In this document: in pieces, positions 33,482 to 43,436 of the stretch
Layout: the number at the start of each line of letters is the position of its first letter
Position numbering within the stretch: position 1 is the stretch's first letter
Program-made: the position numbers and the translations under genes
The notes under the pieces: generated by a model
The model's input: only the letters and a program-made list of their open reading frames with translations
What the model was told of the DNA's origin: nothing
The model's database searches: none
Assembly (NCBI GenBank): GCA_010094045.1
Contig: ML986578.1
Span: 930,001-994,000 of the forward strand
From: Lojkania enalia
Lineage: Eukaryota > Ascomycota > Dothideomycetes > Pleosporales
DNA length: 64,000 nucleotides
Reading direction: 5' to 3'

Positions 33482-35479
33482 TCAAACGCTTCCACCACTC
33501 CTCTCTCCTCCGATGAGGCCGGCCAACCTCAGTAGTTCACGATCAGCATCAATATCACCTGTTCCGAGATTGATCCTTCTTCGAGCTTCAGCCTCACGTT
33601 CTTGGAACGCCCACTCCCTTCTTTGTGCTTCCGCTTCATCGTCGCCTCCACAGCCCCATACCTCCAGACTCTCGATTTCAAAGCGGTCCTGCCAGCTTCT
33701 CGCTCGCCTACAGGGCAATCGTGAAGGGCGAAACGAACCGCCGCCTTCGGATAAATGAGTGAATATACCGAACTCGAGCGCGTCATCGAGATGTAAAGAT
33801 ACGGGGCCCGGGCGTAATTGTGCGTGCTGGTGGATATTATGGGCAGAGGATTGGTGCGGTATTGCAGAACCAAAGCCAACGCCTGCGGGTTGCGTTGGAG
33901 GTTTATTGAAGTAGGTGTAATCAGAGCTAAGAGACGATGCCTCGAAGACATCGTGAGCTGGAGCAAGTTGAAAGAGGAGGGTGCTAGTATCGCCAAAACA
34001 TGATTTTCCAGTATGCTTCCACTGGACGGGGATATATGCCCCGAAGGTTAGAGTCGTGCTAGATGCATTTTTGGTAGAGACGCTGCTTGGGAGTCGTTTT
34101 GGGGGCAGCATGTCTGATAGAGTGCGCTCACGGGTGCTGCTGGGGACATCAGGGAGGAGTGTGCCGGAGACTAATAGAATGGTAGGGGCACGCCAGTTGA
34201 ATACTTGTTTCTCGAATGCCCTACAGGAGCAGTTAGTTCGCATACAATCTTGATGATATGCTCTTTGTCACGAAGTCATTCACTTACCCCATGCTAAAGC
34301 CATGCTTATTGCCACTGTATAGCGGGCGGAGGCGCCGGAACAAGTTGCTGCCTTTAATGAAGAATGATAGCTGACTGAGGATGGTTAGGTTGAGAATCTC
34401 CCCAGGCGTGCGAAGAATGGGTTCGGGGTCGGCAACGGGCTTGGGTTGTGAGATCACAGGATGAGTCTCAATTGCAGTCTCAGCATTAGGATTGCGCTTG
34501 GAAAGATCGAAGTCTTTTGCGAAGAGGAAATGTTCAAACAAAGGGTGAAGTCCATCAAAAACATGGGGGAGACATGATGATATGACGGACCCAAAGGTCC
34601 GATATGTGACTCCGGGACTCTGTTCTACCCCAAAAGATGATAGCACCGCGTGTGCTGTCTGTCTAAGCTCCTCAATACGATCATCTGGCAATTGTGAGGC
34701 AAAGGTCGAAAGGCTCTCTTGCGGATCCATGGGAGCTATGAGCAAAAGCAGCTCCACCAACTTCAACAAGTTGTCAGTGGGGATGATGGAGTGGTGCACA
34801 TTTGGCTGCTCTCCCTGCTTGAGGGCTTCTATTGCGTCCATCGACTCCAAGGCTGCGAGCACCAATTCATCGTCGTCGTCCTGCTCGCCTTCCTCATCGT
34901 CTACAGGGGCATCTATGGCGAATCCTAGGCTCCCAGCGCCGTCATCTGCATCGGAGCTTTCTGCTTTGTCACCATGTGCTTTGGACCTATCCTGCATGCT
35001 TCGCCGCACGCCGCGATCGTAGACGGCCATGCTGCGATAAAGCTCTCTGTGCCATGCTTCTCGGCTTCTTGTCTTCATTACCGTGCCGTGCCGCTCCGTC
35101 ATTATAGCGACAACCTTCAGCAATGCTTCGTATGTGAGAATGGCCGGCGCTTGGCTGGGGAATGGGAAGGCACCGAGGTAGCTCGCCATGTGGAATAGAA
35201 TGGGACCGACGCCCAGGGCTTCTGGGAGCTCGAGGAACCGACATAGCGTCGCCTCGCTCCAGTACTTGAGGCCGGATTGATGATCGGCAAGCGAGCGAAA
35301 TACGGAGGTGTAGCAGTACAACTCAAGCGGAGAGAAGGATTTCTGAGCGAGCCGCTGGCCGAGCGCATGGCTGAGCTGCTCTGGGAGCAATCAGTACGTT
35401 GTCCATGGATATGTAACTGGCTCAGAACATACTCACCGAGGGTCAAATGCGGAGCCTCAGAAGAGCTCCCCTGGCCCAT
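33482..35479 (-). CDS. rtc5: TLDc-domain protein Rtc5
   Basis: Exons 35479-35437, 35380-34288 and 34220-33482 give 624 residues. Introns: 35381-35436 (GTGAGT/CCAG) and 34221-34287 (GTAAGT/ACTAAC/GTAG). Names come from yeast 'restriction of telomere capping'; yeast Rtc5 is a vacuolar TLDc protein implicated in V-ATPase assembly control. The N-terminus MGQGSSSE fits the N-myristoylation signal (Gly2, Ser6). The following [20 protein letters not shown] and [20 protein letters not shown] are typical of the family. An acidic insert ([12 protein letters not shown]) sits near residue 175. The C-terminal half is the TLDc domain, with SLFNLF-like leads, [20 protein letters not shown] across the second splice, [18 protein letters not shown] and LEVWGCGG. 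It is convergent with bL36m; the NMT gene that could modify it lies 3 kb away. Confidence 0.93.
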
Positions 35480-35961
35480 GCTTCCGATCTCCGCCCGGCG
35501 GCATGCGTATTGTGGACTACCTGCAATGCCTGGGGAGTGAGGATGGATGACAGCATTGCGGAGTTGCCTAGCAGTCTAGGTAGGACTCGTATCGATAAAA
35601 GCCGACAATGCATGGGCTTTTAATAGCAAATGCATGCGCAGACCACGCCAGAAATCACCGTTTTGAATTCATCACTCTCTATCATTTCATGTTTAGCGAG
35701 TGCTTGCGACGCGGCCCTTGTATCTATTCAATGTCTTATTGTTTCACGGCTTGACAGCTATCGCGGAAATGGCCACTATATTCCACTGCCTCCAACGCTG
35801 ATATGGGAGCCCTCCATGTGATTTTAGGGGTATAATCAGGAGAATAGCTAGCATGAATGAAAGCAACGGAATCGTATTGCAAAATCGCTACGTATGTGTA
35901 CCGTCCTCATTTCACTCAAGTAGTGCTTCTCGTCTAGGGCGCTCCTCTAAATCTGCGCTAT
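35480..35961. other. Intergenic, nothing recognised
   Basis: rtc5 promoter and 3' flank of the DUF6536 gene. Short ORFs only. Confidence 0.5.
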
Positions 35962-38733
35962 TCACGATCTCTCTTCAGCATCCTTTCTCTCACCTAAACC
36001 AGCGTAAAGAGCGCCATACTTCGGAAAATCCACCTCCCCACTACTGAAACAACAATGCCCGACATCATATCTTGTGCCCTCTACAGTCACACCCCACTTG
36101 ACTGGTTTCTCTACTGTATCTTCGTCTAGACAATGCTCTGATTCCCCCTCACGCCGCATGTGGCACGCAGCGCTTATCACTGCACTGTTGGTTCCACCCA
36201 CAGGAAGGCCTATTGGATACCTGCCAATGGCAGCAACGAGGACGCAAGCAATTACTAGTGCTGAGCCCCAAGCGATCGAAGCAATGAGTGCAGAACCCGA
36301 GTATCCTACGCCAGTAAGAATATTGCCAGCGGTCTTGAAGTGATGGTACATTGATACACGACCCTCGTCAAAAGTTTTCGCTGGGGCACCGTTCTCGTAT
36401 AGTGCTACACGCGCCAGAAAGATAGATTGCGAGACGAAGAAATGAAGCAGAGTGCTAGCGGTGAGTAGAGGGATCGACCAGGCGTAGGGAAGTTGTAAGA
36501 AGTAAGTTGAACGTTGTCCCGGGTTTGGTATTGTGACGCGCAATGGAGCCCGCTTGATGGCATAGCGTGCCCATTCACGCCCAGTTAGCATGGCGGTGAA
36601 TAGCCCGTTGTAAGTTAGGTATAGAAAGGAGATGATTGTCTGCGGTAAGTTGGCTAATAAGACGTAGGGTATGATAGAGTCGGCATACGGTACTCGAATG
36701 TCTATCAGGAAGTCTAGCGATCAAATCTCATTAGTCAATGTTAGTGAGCTAGCATGGACGTCTTCCAGGAAACCGGGGGACTAGAATTAATATCGTCCTA
36801 GGATATGGTATGGGAAACAGGTATAGTGCATGATAGAGCCCGAGCTAGGTAGAGGAAAGGGTATGTTAAAAAATTCACTTACCAGTATCGACCCTCCCGA
36901 ACCCTGGGCCTGCCTTAAGGGAGTCTCCAGTGTAGGCGTGATTTTCAAGCGCAAGGCTTAATAACCAGCCGGACACCACAAGCGCACATATATACCTATT
37001 CAATCATCAGTATGATTAGAGGATAATGCTCTCATGGGTTACGTACAGTAAGACCGATACAATGAAGCGACGTTTACTGCATGCATTTGCCCAGAGCGCT
37101 TTCTTGCGAAATTGCCATCGCTGATTCATGCGGGTTTCAGGTACTTTCCATAGCAAATTGACATTGTACCTCGACATGAGGCAACAGTTTTCGGTGGACG
37201 GATCCGGTCGCATCACGAAAGACTTAATGGCATCTCCCACAGTTACTAGGGTCTCGTGATTATACCGTTGGAGCACGATAGTCAATAAAACTACTTTGAC
37301 GCCATTGCAGACAATTACGATGATGAGTAATGTTAGACTAAAATGGACCTGGCATTTCAGGGGTAGTCTTTGGCTTAAACAGTCTAGAATCTATCAGCTA
37401 ACATAAAAAGTCATCGGGCAAGGGCGTTTGCAATAGAAATCTCATCCTATATGAAATAGGTGATTTGTGAAATGCCTCTATGTAAAGACTTACAATCGAA
37501 TTCTATTGTATTACCAGAAGATGTGACCCGAAGTTTTCCGCTCCCCGAATCCCAGTCCCTGATTGTGTTATTTGACCTCATTCCCATCCGCTCTCGCCAC
37601 TCAATGGTAGGGACAGCAAAACCATTGCCACCTTTTGTGATGAAGGATGATGTGTATCGCGCTTGACATTCGGAATTGGTGATATTCTCGAACAGATCTC
37701 GATTAAGATAGCGGTTGTCGAGGACGGTGCTTTGAAGCTGGCGAATCTGGTCAACATAACTTTCGTCAGGGTTGCCACCCCCCCATTTCCAATTGTTCGC
37801 ATCTGTAAAAAATGCCGGATGTACGATAAGGAAATCTACCTTATTCGCAGCAATTGTCTCAAAGACCACAGAGTTATAGCTATTCAGCAGTCAGCGGAGT
37901 CAACTTAGACGTGGTGCGCCGGGCACTTGCACAAAGTGCAGAGGCACTGAGCTTAATGCTAATAGCACCCATAGGATGGTCCGCCATATATTTATATATG
38001 CAAGATTTCGCACGCTGGGCAGCCCAATGTCGAGCCATTTCTTCTTTGCATGGGCCTCGTCTACTTCTTTTCTTGTCGGAGCGGCTAATCGCTGCATACA
38101 ATAATTCGATGCCCCTAGAAGTAAACTGCTGAGAAGATTAACCACTAAATGTATTGCAGTAGTCCAACGGCCGGCTGTGCCGCAGTCTCCTGTAAAAGCA
38201 GTTGCTATGCCATTCTCCCGAGGCCAGACCGTATTGGAAATTATCAAGAATAAAAGGTTCAGGAAGAAGACGGCTGAAGCTATGATAATGGCAAGGAGGA
38301 CTCCACCCCGCCAACCCGTAAATCGCATCAGCCTTGTTGACTTGCGGTGTAGGATTGGTTTGTCCGGTTCATATTTGGCATCATAGTCGCCATAGCTCGA
38401 TGAAAGCCGTTCACTCTCGAGATTCTGCACTCGCGCATCACGAGATTCGACTGATGCTAGGGCAACGTATTCCGGTGGACCTGGATATTTGCTGTTAAAG
38501 GATCGAATAGATTCCACAAGGAATTCGACATACTCATCTCGGGTGTAATCTCCTCTCGGGCGATAGAAGAAGAGCACGCCGGGGCAGCATCTTAGAAATG
38601 ACCTCTGTCGACAGGAGGGTTTGGGAGGTCTACCTATACTTAAGGATGAAACCCGAAGAAGCGCGTAGGCGGATGAGCTACGCCCCCTTGAATCGTTCGC
38701 TGTCACGAATTTTGATCTACTTTCATGGATCAA
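35962..38733 (-). CDS. DUF6536 multi-pass membrane protein, 5' end unresolved
   Basis: Fungal-specific integral membrane family of unknown function. Exons 38733-37931, 37879-37494, 37383-37047, 36995-36883 and 36713-35962; about 796 residues. Family marks in order: TGWRGGVLLAI, GDCGTAGRWTTAIHLVVNLL, LLGASNYCMQRLAAPTRKEV, KKWLDIGLPSVRNL, LSSVPLHFVYNSVVFETIAA, VGDAIKSFV.RPDPSTEN, NLPQTIISFLYLTYNGLFTA and PGQRSTYFLQLPYAW. Intron 1 (37880-37930) is GC-AG (GT|GCAAGT), the only splice that makes HFVYNSVVF. Other introns: 37384-37493, 36996-37046 and 36714-36882. The open frame reaches 38733, but that codon is TTG. No in-frame ATG lies before the M of RLMRFTGW, although upstream residues (KYEPDKPILHRKSTRL) match the family. 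An upstream exon or a lost start codon is implied. Confidence 0.85.
37880..37930 (-). other. GC-AG intron in the DUF6536 gene
   Basis: The donor is CTTTGT|GCAAGT and the acceptor GAATAG. A GT donor three bases upstream or seven downstream of the GC gives the wrong phase or an immediate stop. The protein join H-F-V-Y-N-S matches the family pattern PLHxxYNS. Confidence 0.78.
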
Positions 38734-40098
38734 TGCACTAACGCCAATAGCCGTTGGGTAAACCTAAGTCTTGGACACATTTGAAAACAGAGCGCCTAAC
38801 ATTCTGCTCTTAAAGCTTTATCCCTTGATATTAGGGGCGAGATAGCTGAATATATGAAAGCGACGTTTACTCTCTCTCCTGAATAGCTATGCCTTCAAGA
38901 TTGATGGCTAGTGCCTGTGGCGTTGTACTAGGTTGTTTCTTGCTGAACGAGGCTGGCAGGACAGCCCGAGCGTTGTACGAGCATCAATTCACGTGTGTAA
39001 GATCAGGCGTCCAGTCCAGGCGAGCTAAGGCCCTGAGGCTGACAGTGCCGTGAGAAATGACATATTCCTCACGCATAGCAAAGTTAAGTCGCTCGGCTCC
39101 CGAATGTACTCCCCGGGACACTTTAGACAGGCTTTGATCGGCTGCGTCATAGATTTTGATGCAACTTTGTGCTCGCGAGAAACTTTTACACTGCGCACAG
39201 CACCTTCAGCCATGCGAAAGAGAAAAGCCAAGGATGGATACCACACGAGAAATACGCCGACTTTTTTCCTGCGTCATTCCGAATCTGGCTTGATTGCGTC
39301 TGTTAACTGCTATAATAGGTTTTCGCTCAGCTGAGAATTCGGAGAAAGAGCAAGGTATAGAGAGCATCGGAGAATTCGCTAGGTCATCTTGGTGGGCCAT
39401 ACAGTACGCTAGTCATACCGTGCTTGTCGCTCATCCCGATCACCGCCTTCCTTCCGTTGTGCACGAATGTCACGTCGGTCGAATCTCCATTGTTCAGTGC
39501 ATGCAGCAAGTCTTATCGCTTTACCTCATCTCGCCGAATGGAAACGAGCTTCAAGATTAATATGGCTTGCCAAGATGCCCATCCTTCTGTGCTCTGCCAC
39601 AATGCTCGCCCCTAAATGTTTATATCCAAGCTTCCCAACAGAAACGTTGGCTCATGCAGAATCCTTCCTCCCGCATAAGTCTAATTCGGCATGGTGGCAT
39701 ACGGCCTGCAACTCCACGAGCTTGGTAACAGAGCCGATGTGAATGTGCACGGGGCGTCAGTTGACTCGGCTATGATCAACACGGCAAGGCTGGCCCCCAG
39801 AGGGCATTCTAGAGCATAAGGGCTCGAGGAGAGAAATGGAACCTCGCAAACGGGCCGTCGATCCTTGAGCTGCAACCCTGCTGTCATTTTTGCCTTGTAA
39901 GCACTGATTCAACACTCAGCGCCCGTGAGCCATGAGGCAGTGTCTGCCCTGGCGGCCTTAAGTCTGCTTGCTTCCATATCTGTCTTCGCTCGAGTCTCTC
40001 GTTCTTTCTTACTCACTTTCCGCTCCATCTCATATCCAACTGGCATCTTAAAGACTATATAATTCGTCTAAATTATTACTTCCGGTCCGGCTATCATA
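38734..40098. other. Intergenic, divergent genes
   Basis: Upstream region shared by the DUF6536 gene (minus) and the cysteine-repeat gene (plus). Only short ORFs. Any missing 5' exon of the DUF6536 gene should lie in the first few hundred bases. Confidence 0.45.
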
Positions 40099-41129
40099 AT
40101 GTCCCTACTAGTTGTACGCGACGAAGAAGTAGATCCACAGTTCTCTTGCCCATCAGGTGGAACTTGGTATGCTTGCGACTCCGGTTCTCATTCGGTTGGA
40201 TGTTGTGCTTCGGATCCGTGCCAGAACTCGTGCTCCGCCGGAAACATTCGTCCTGGAAGCTTCAACGTGACTGCGTACGGGAAATTTGCCGACGCAGAAT
40301 GTCCAGCCGGAAGTAGTTTCTACACATGTGACCTTGCCTGGGCAAACGAGGAACCATTCTGGGGGTGCTGCAAATCGAATCCATGTTCGAACGGGGGGTG
40401 TCCAGATGGAGACTTGACGGGAGCGTACTTAGCCTCGCCGGCCCAGAGGGAAGCATATCTACCGAAAGAAACTACAGAGTCCGAGAAGAAAACGAACGTT
40501 GGCGCGATTGCAGGTGGAGTCGTGGGAGGGGTAGTAGGCATACTATTGATAGTAGCGGTTGTCATTTTCATCATCCTCAAGAGAAGAAAGGCACGATCGG
40601 CCGCGGAACCAGAAGCAGGCCAACCATCAACAAGGAATGAAAAAGGATACTATCATGATGGTCAGTATATATATTTCTTAATATCGGTTCTTCCATTCGT
40701 CATGAATACCCCACTCAACATTTGCGTATAATTTTCAAAATATTCACTCTTCAACCACCTCCCCAAATCCTTTCCATAACTACACCACCCATAATTCTTA
40801 TCATCCACAATCCACCCAACTCCCACTATTTCCCATTGCCCCTTTCATGTCTTTCCCTCAACTTAGCTTCAGACTAACACTCCTCAGCACCACCTGGTTA
40901 CTCGTCCCCGCTAGCTCAACAACAAGAATTTCCTCACATGGCCCAAACGCCTGTACAACTCCACGACAATTTCATCAATGAGCTTCCCGCGGAGACCGTA
41001 GCCCCAAAACAACAACGCTTGTCCGAACTCCCAGGCACCAATCACCGAATGTCCGAGCTCGAAAGCCCGGTGCCGGGACGGGATAGGGATTCTAGTGGAT
41101 GGATGCCTGGAGGTGCGCAGGGAGTTTGA
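40099..41129 (+). CDS. Single-pass membrane protein with two six-cysteine repeats
   Basis: Exon 1 is 40099-40660, the intron is 40661-40887 (GTCAGT/GACTAAC/TCAG) and exon 2 is 40888-41129; 267 residues. Residues 15-118 hold two related six-cysteine units: C-x8-C-x8-CC-x4-C-x3-C, then C-x8-C-x12-CC-x4-C-x4-C, each starting CP(S/A)G and reading (W/F)Y.CD. A glycine-rich membrane helix follows (NVGAIAGGVVGGVVGILLIV, about residues 135-160) with basic stop-transfer KRRKARS. The cytosolic tail is rich in Pro/Gln (GYYHDAPPGYSSPLAQQQ). There is no N-terminal signal peptide, so the protein should insert as type III, repeats outside. The layout resembles fungal wall-stress sensors (Mid2/WSC type) without their Ser/Thr-rich stalk. 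I do not recognise the cysteine unit as a named domain. A surface sensor or adhesion role is inference. Confidence 0.82.
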
Positions 41130-41523
41130 GGCATGGATCAGGTTTAGTAACCGGGTGCTGGAAGTGGAAGAAAAGAAGATTCGGCATAGATGGGCAAAGT
41201 TCGAGTAACTGGAGTATGAAAGTAAATGCTCTAAGGCGGAGGACAGCCCAGGATGATTCCTGTGGCGAGCGAGCACATCCTCGCTCTACTTATGGTAATT
41301 GTGGAGGTTGTTTCAAGGGATCTATTTCGGTTAATCACTACGCTTATAATACGGAACGTTGGAAAGGAAGGACGATATGTGCGGAACCGATAGAGTTATA
41401 AGAAGTCACCGATTATGTCCTGCAAACCAGGCCCTCCATTCTAGACGATATCGTTCCTCTTCAGCTCGTATTATCCTATATGGAGGTCTTGATCTTCTTT
41501 TCAACATTAGCTTTGCATTAGGT
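41130..41523. other. Convergent 3' region
   Basis: 3' flanks of the cysteine-repeat gene and the F-box-like gene. Nothing recognised. Confidence 0.5.
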
Positions 41524-42768
41524 CTACTTATTACCTTTTACTAACCTCATATACCCTGGCCATCCTCCATTCCTCTTCCTCAGCCCTTCCCAATACGCCT
41601 CATCTGCATCCCATATGATACCCCCTTCAACCTCCTGCACAGGTAATGGTTCCGCGCCCTCCCTCAGCCTAACCTTCAAACCCAGTCTCAGCTTTTCTCT
41701 CTCCGCGTTACTATCCCCATAAAATACTGCCTCAACCTCGACTCTCCTTCCTCCTTCCTGCATCAAGTTTGCCCTCAACCAACACACCTCACCACATCCA
41801 CATTTACAGAGTTCAATCCCATCTCTTCTAAGCAACTCTTCCGGTCCATCCATAGCCCTTAGCACTACCCTCCCATTCGACTCATAAAACTCCTCAAGAC
41901 AAACCTTCTCCCCCTTAACCTCAGAATCCATCATCGGCCACTTAACCGCCCATTTCTGCCCCATCTGCCAGCTAAAACTCCTCCCTCCCACAACTCCCGT
42001 CACTGCCATAAACCACCAATACGGCACGTATTTCCTCAGCACTTCGTCCCTTGACGTCTCTTCCGCGCCTATGTTTATTGGGACACTATGATACATCTTC
42101 GCCGGCTGCGGCCCGTTCTTCACCCGAATTTCCAATCGCCTGACAGATGGGAACAGGAGCATGCAATTCGCCAGAAAGTCCTCAATGCAGCGCGACAAGA
42201 GCGTGCAATGGTCGCCAAGGTCGTACGCCACGGACGCGATGGCGTCGAACTGGGCCTCCGAAAGCAAGCTGGTTGCGTGCTTCAGATTGACGTACGTAGC
42301 GATCCTCGTTATCGTAAATGTATACGAGCTGAATGCTAGGACGGTGGCTTCTTGGTTAATTCTCCGGCAGGTGAGTAGGAGAGATAGTGGATGTGCTGGC
42401 GGGTTTCTCGGCTCCTGGGGTAATGCCCCATTAGGTTTTTGGATGCTGCTATCTTCACTGTCCTTCTCTTCTAATGTACCTTTCTTTTCTTCTTCAGGGA
42501 AACGCGAGCAAAGGCCTAAATCCACCGCCTCAGGATAAATGCCCGTGTTTGTGCTAAATACTAATTGATATATCTCGTTTCGGATTTCGCCCGGTAGCCT
42601 CGTTAAAAAAGTGCATTGCGTCTGTTCGTTCACCTCTTGGCCATATAATTGGCGCCGGGGCATCGGCGGCGATAGCTTAAATCTCTTTTTGTGGCTGGAT
42701 TTCCCGCTCGATATTCCTTCTCTTCTGGGGCTGAAAATGTAATTGAGGAAGCCGGTTGGCTCTCTCAT
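41524..42768 (-). CDS. F-box-like fungal protein (DUF7730/2EXR type)
   Basis: Single-exon ORF of 414 residues. Near residue 55 it has FLTRLPGEIRNEIYQLVFS, the F-box-like helix pair seen in many large fungal families annotated as DUF7730 or 2EXR. This is followed by LLLTCRRINQEATVLAFSSY, the conserved second element. Between them lies a variable acidic insert (EEEKKGTLEEKDSEDSS). The rest has no catalytic motif; a cysteine cluster (ELCKCGCGEVC) near residue 322 might bind metal. Such proteins may act as substrate receptors of SCF ubiquitin ligases, but most are uncharacterised and copy numbers are high in filamentous ascomycetes. The start ATG at 42768 is the only one before the F-box-like element with a long frame. 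Confidence 0.8.
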   Translation of the reverse strand: MREPTGFLNYIFSPRREGISSGKSSHKKRFKLSPPMPRRQLYGQEVNEQTQCTFLTRLPGEIRNEIYQLVFSTNTGIYPEAVDLGLCSRFPEEEKKGTLEEKDSEDSSIQKPNGALPQEPRNPPAHPLSLLLTCRRINQEATVLAFSSYTFTITRIATYVNLKHATSLLSEAQFDAIASVAYDLGDHCTLLSRCIEDFLANCMLLFPSVRRLEIRVKNGPQPAKMYHSVPINIGAEETSRDEVLRKYVPYWWFMAVTGVVGGRSFSWQMGQKWAVKWPMMDSEVKGEKVCLEEFYESNGRVVLRAMDGPEELLRRDGIELCKCGCGEVCWLRANLMQEGGRRVEVEAVFYGDSNAEREKLRLGLKVRLREGAEPLPVQEVEGGIIWDADEAYWEGLRKRNGGWPGYMRLVKGNK

Positions 42769-43436
42769 AGCTTTGGAGTTTGGAATTTATTATAGATGAG
42801 GCGTGGGGGAGCTATAAAGTAGCAGTAATAATAAGATATTCAGATTCACAGAGAGCTTCTAAGGTTTCCGTTTGTAAAAGGCGAGCTCGTGATTCATAAC
42901 CGCTTTTCGGTACTAGTATAGCGCGTAGGGAATCTCTTTGCGGCAGAGCTCAGCCTTAGATGTCGCACAGCCTCAAAGGCCTAGCCCCCTGTTGGTGGCT
43001 GAAAGGCATGGCGGTGGAAATTGTAATGTCTTGACATGAGTTCTAAGTTATTTAAATTATCAACAATAGTGACAGCTGTCCAAACATGACAGAAATGATG
43101 ATGCCTAGAATTCGAGTTTTAAGCTTGCGTCAGCTCTGCCACAACCACTATCGCAGTAGCCTAATGAGTTACCTGATAATACACAGAGAACAGCACTTCA
43201 GGCAGCAAGTCTAGGTTGGTCGGGTTCAAATTGAGATTATTCAGGGCTACAAACACATCGGATTTCTCGATCCGGCCAAAATGAGACAAAATGGAAGCAC
43301 CGCACCAACTCGTTGGAAAGCTGCCCTGTTTACCTTGCTACCGACTACGGACCGCATCGTATCGAAATTCTCGACATAGCAAACCAGAAACTCACCCCTT
43401 CGATGCATTTTGTCTGAAACTAGACATGCCGTTCTA
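42769..43436. other. Intergenic
   Basis: Promoter of the F-box-like gene and 3' flank of eIF3a. Nothing recognised. Confidence 0.5.

Noticed and set aside
36883..37046. Apparent frameshift between exons 3 and 4 of the DUF6536 gene
   Set aside because: It came from misreading two bases; with the correct sequence the phases match (L|YICALVVSGW).
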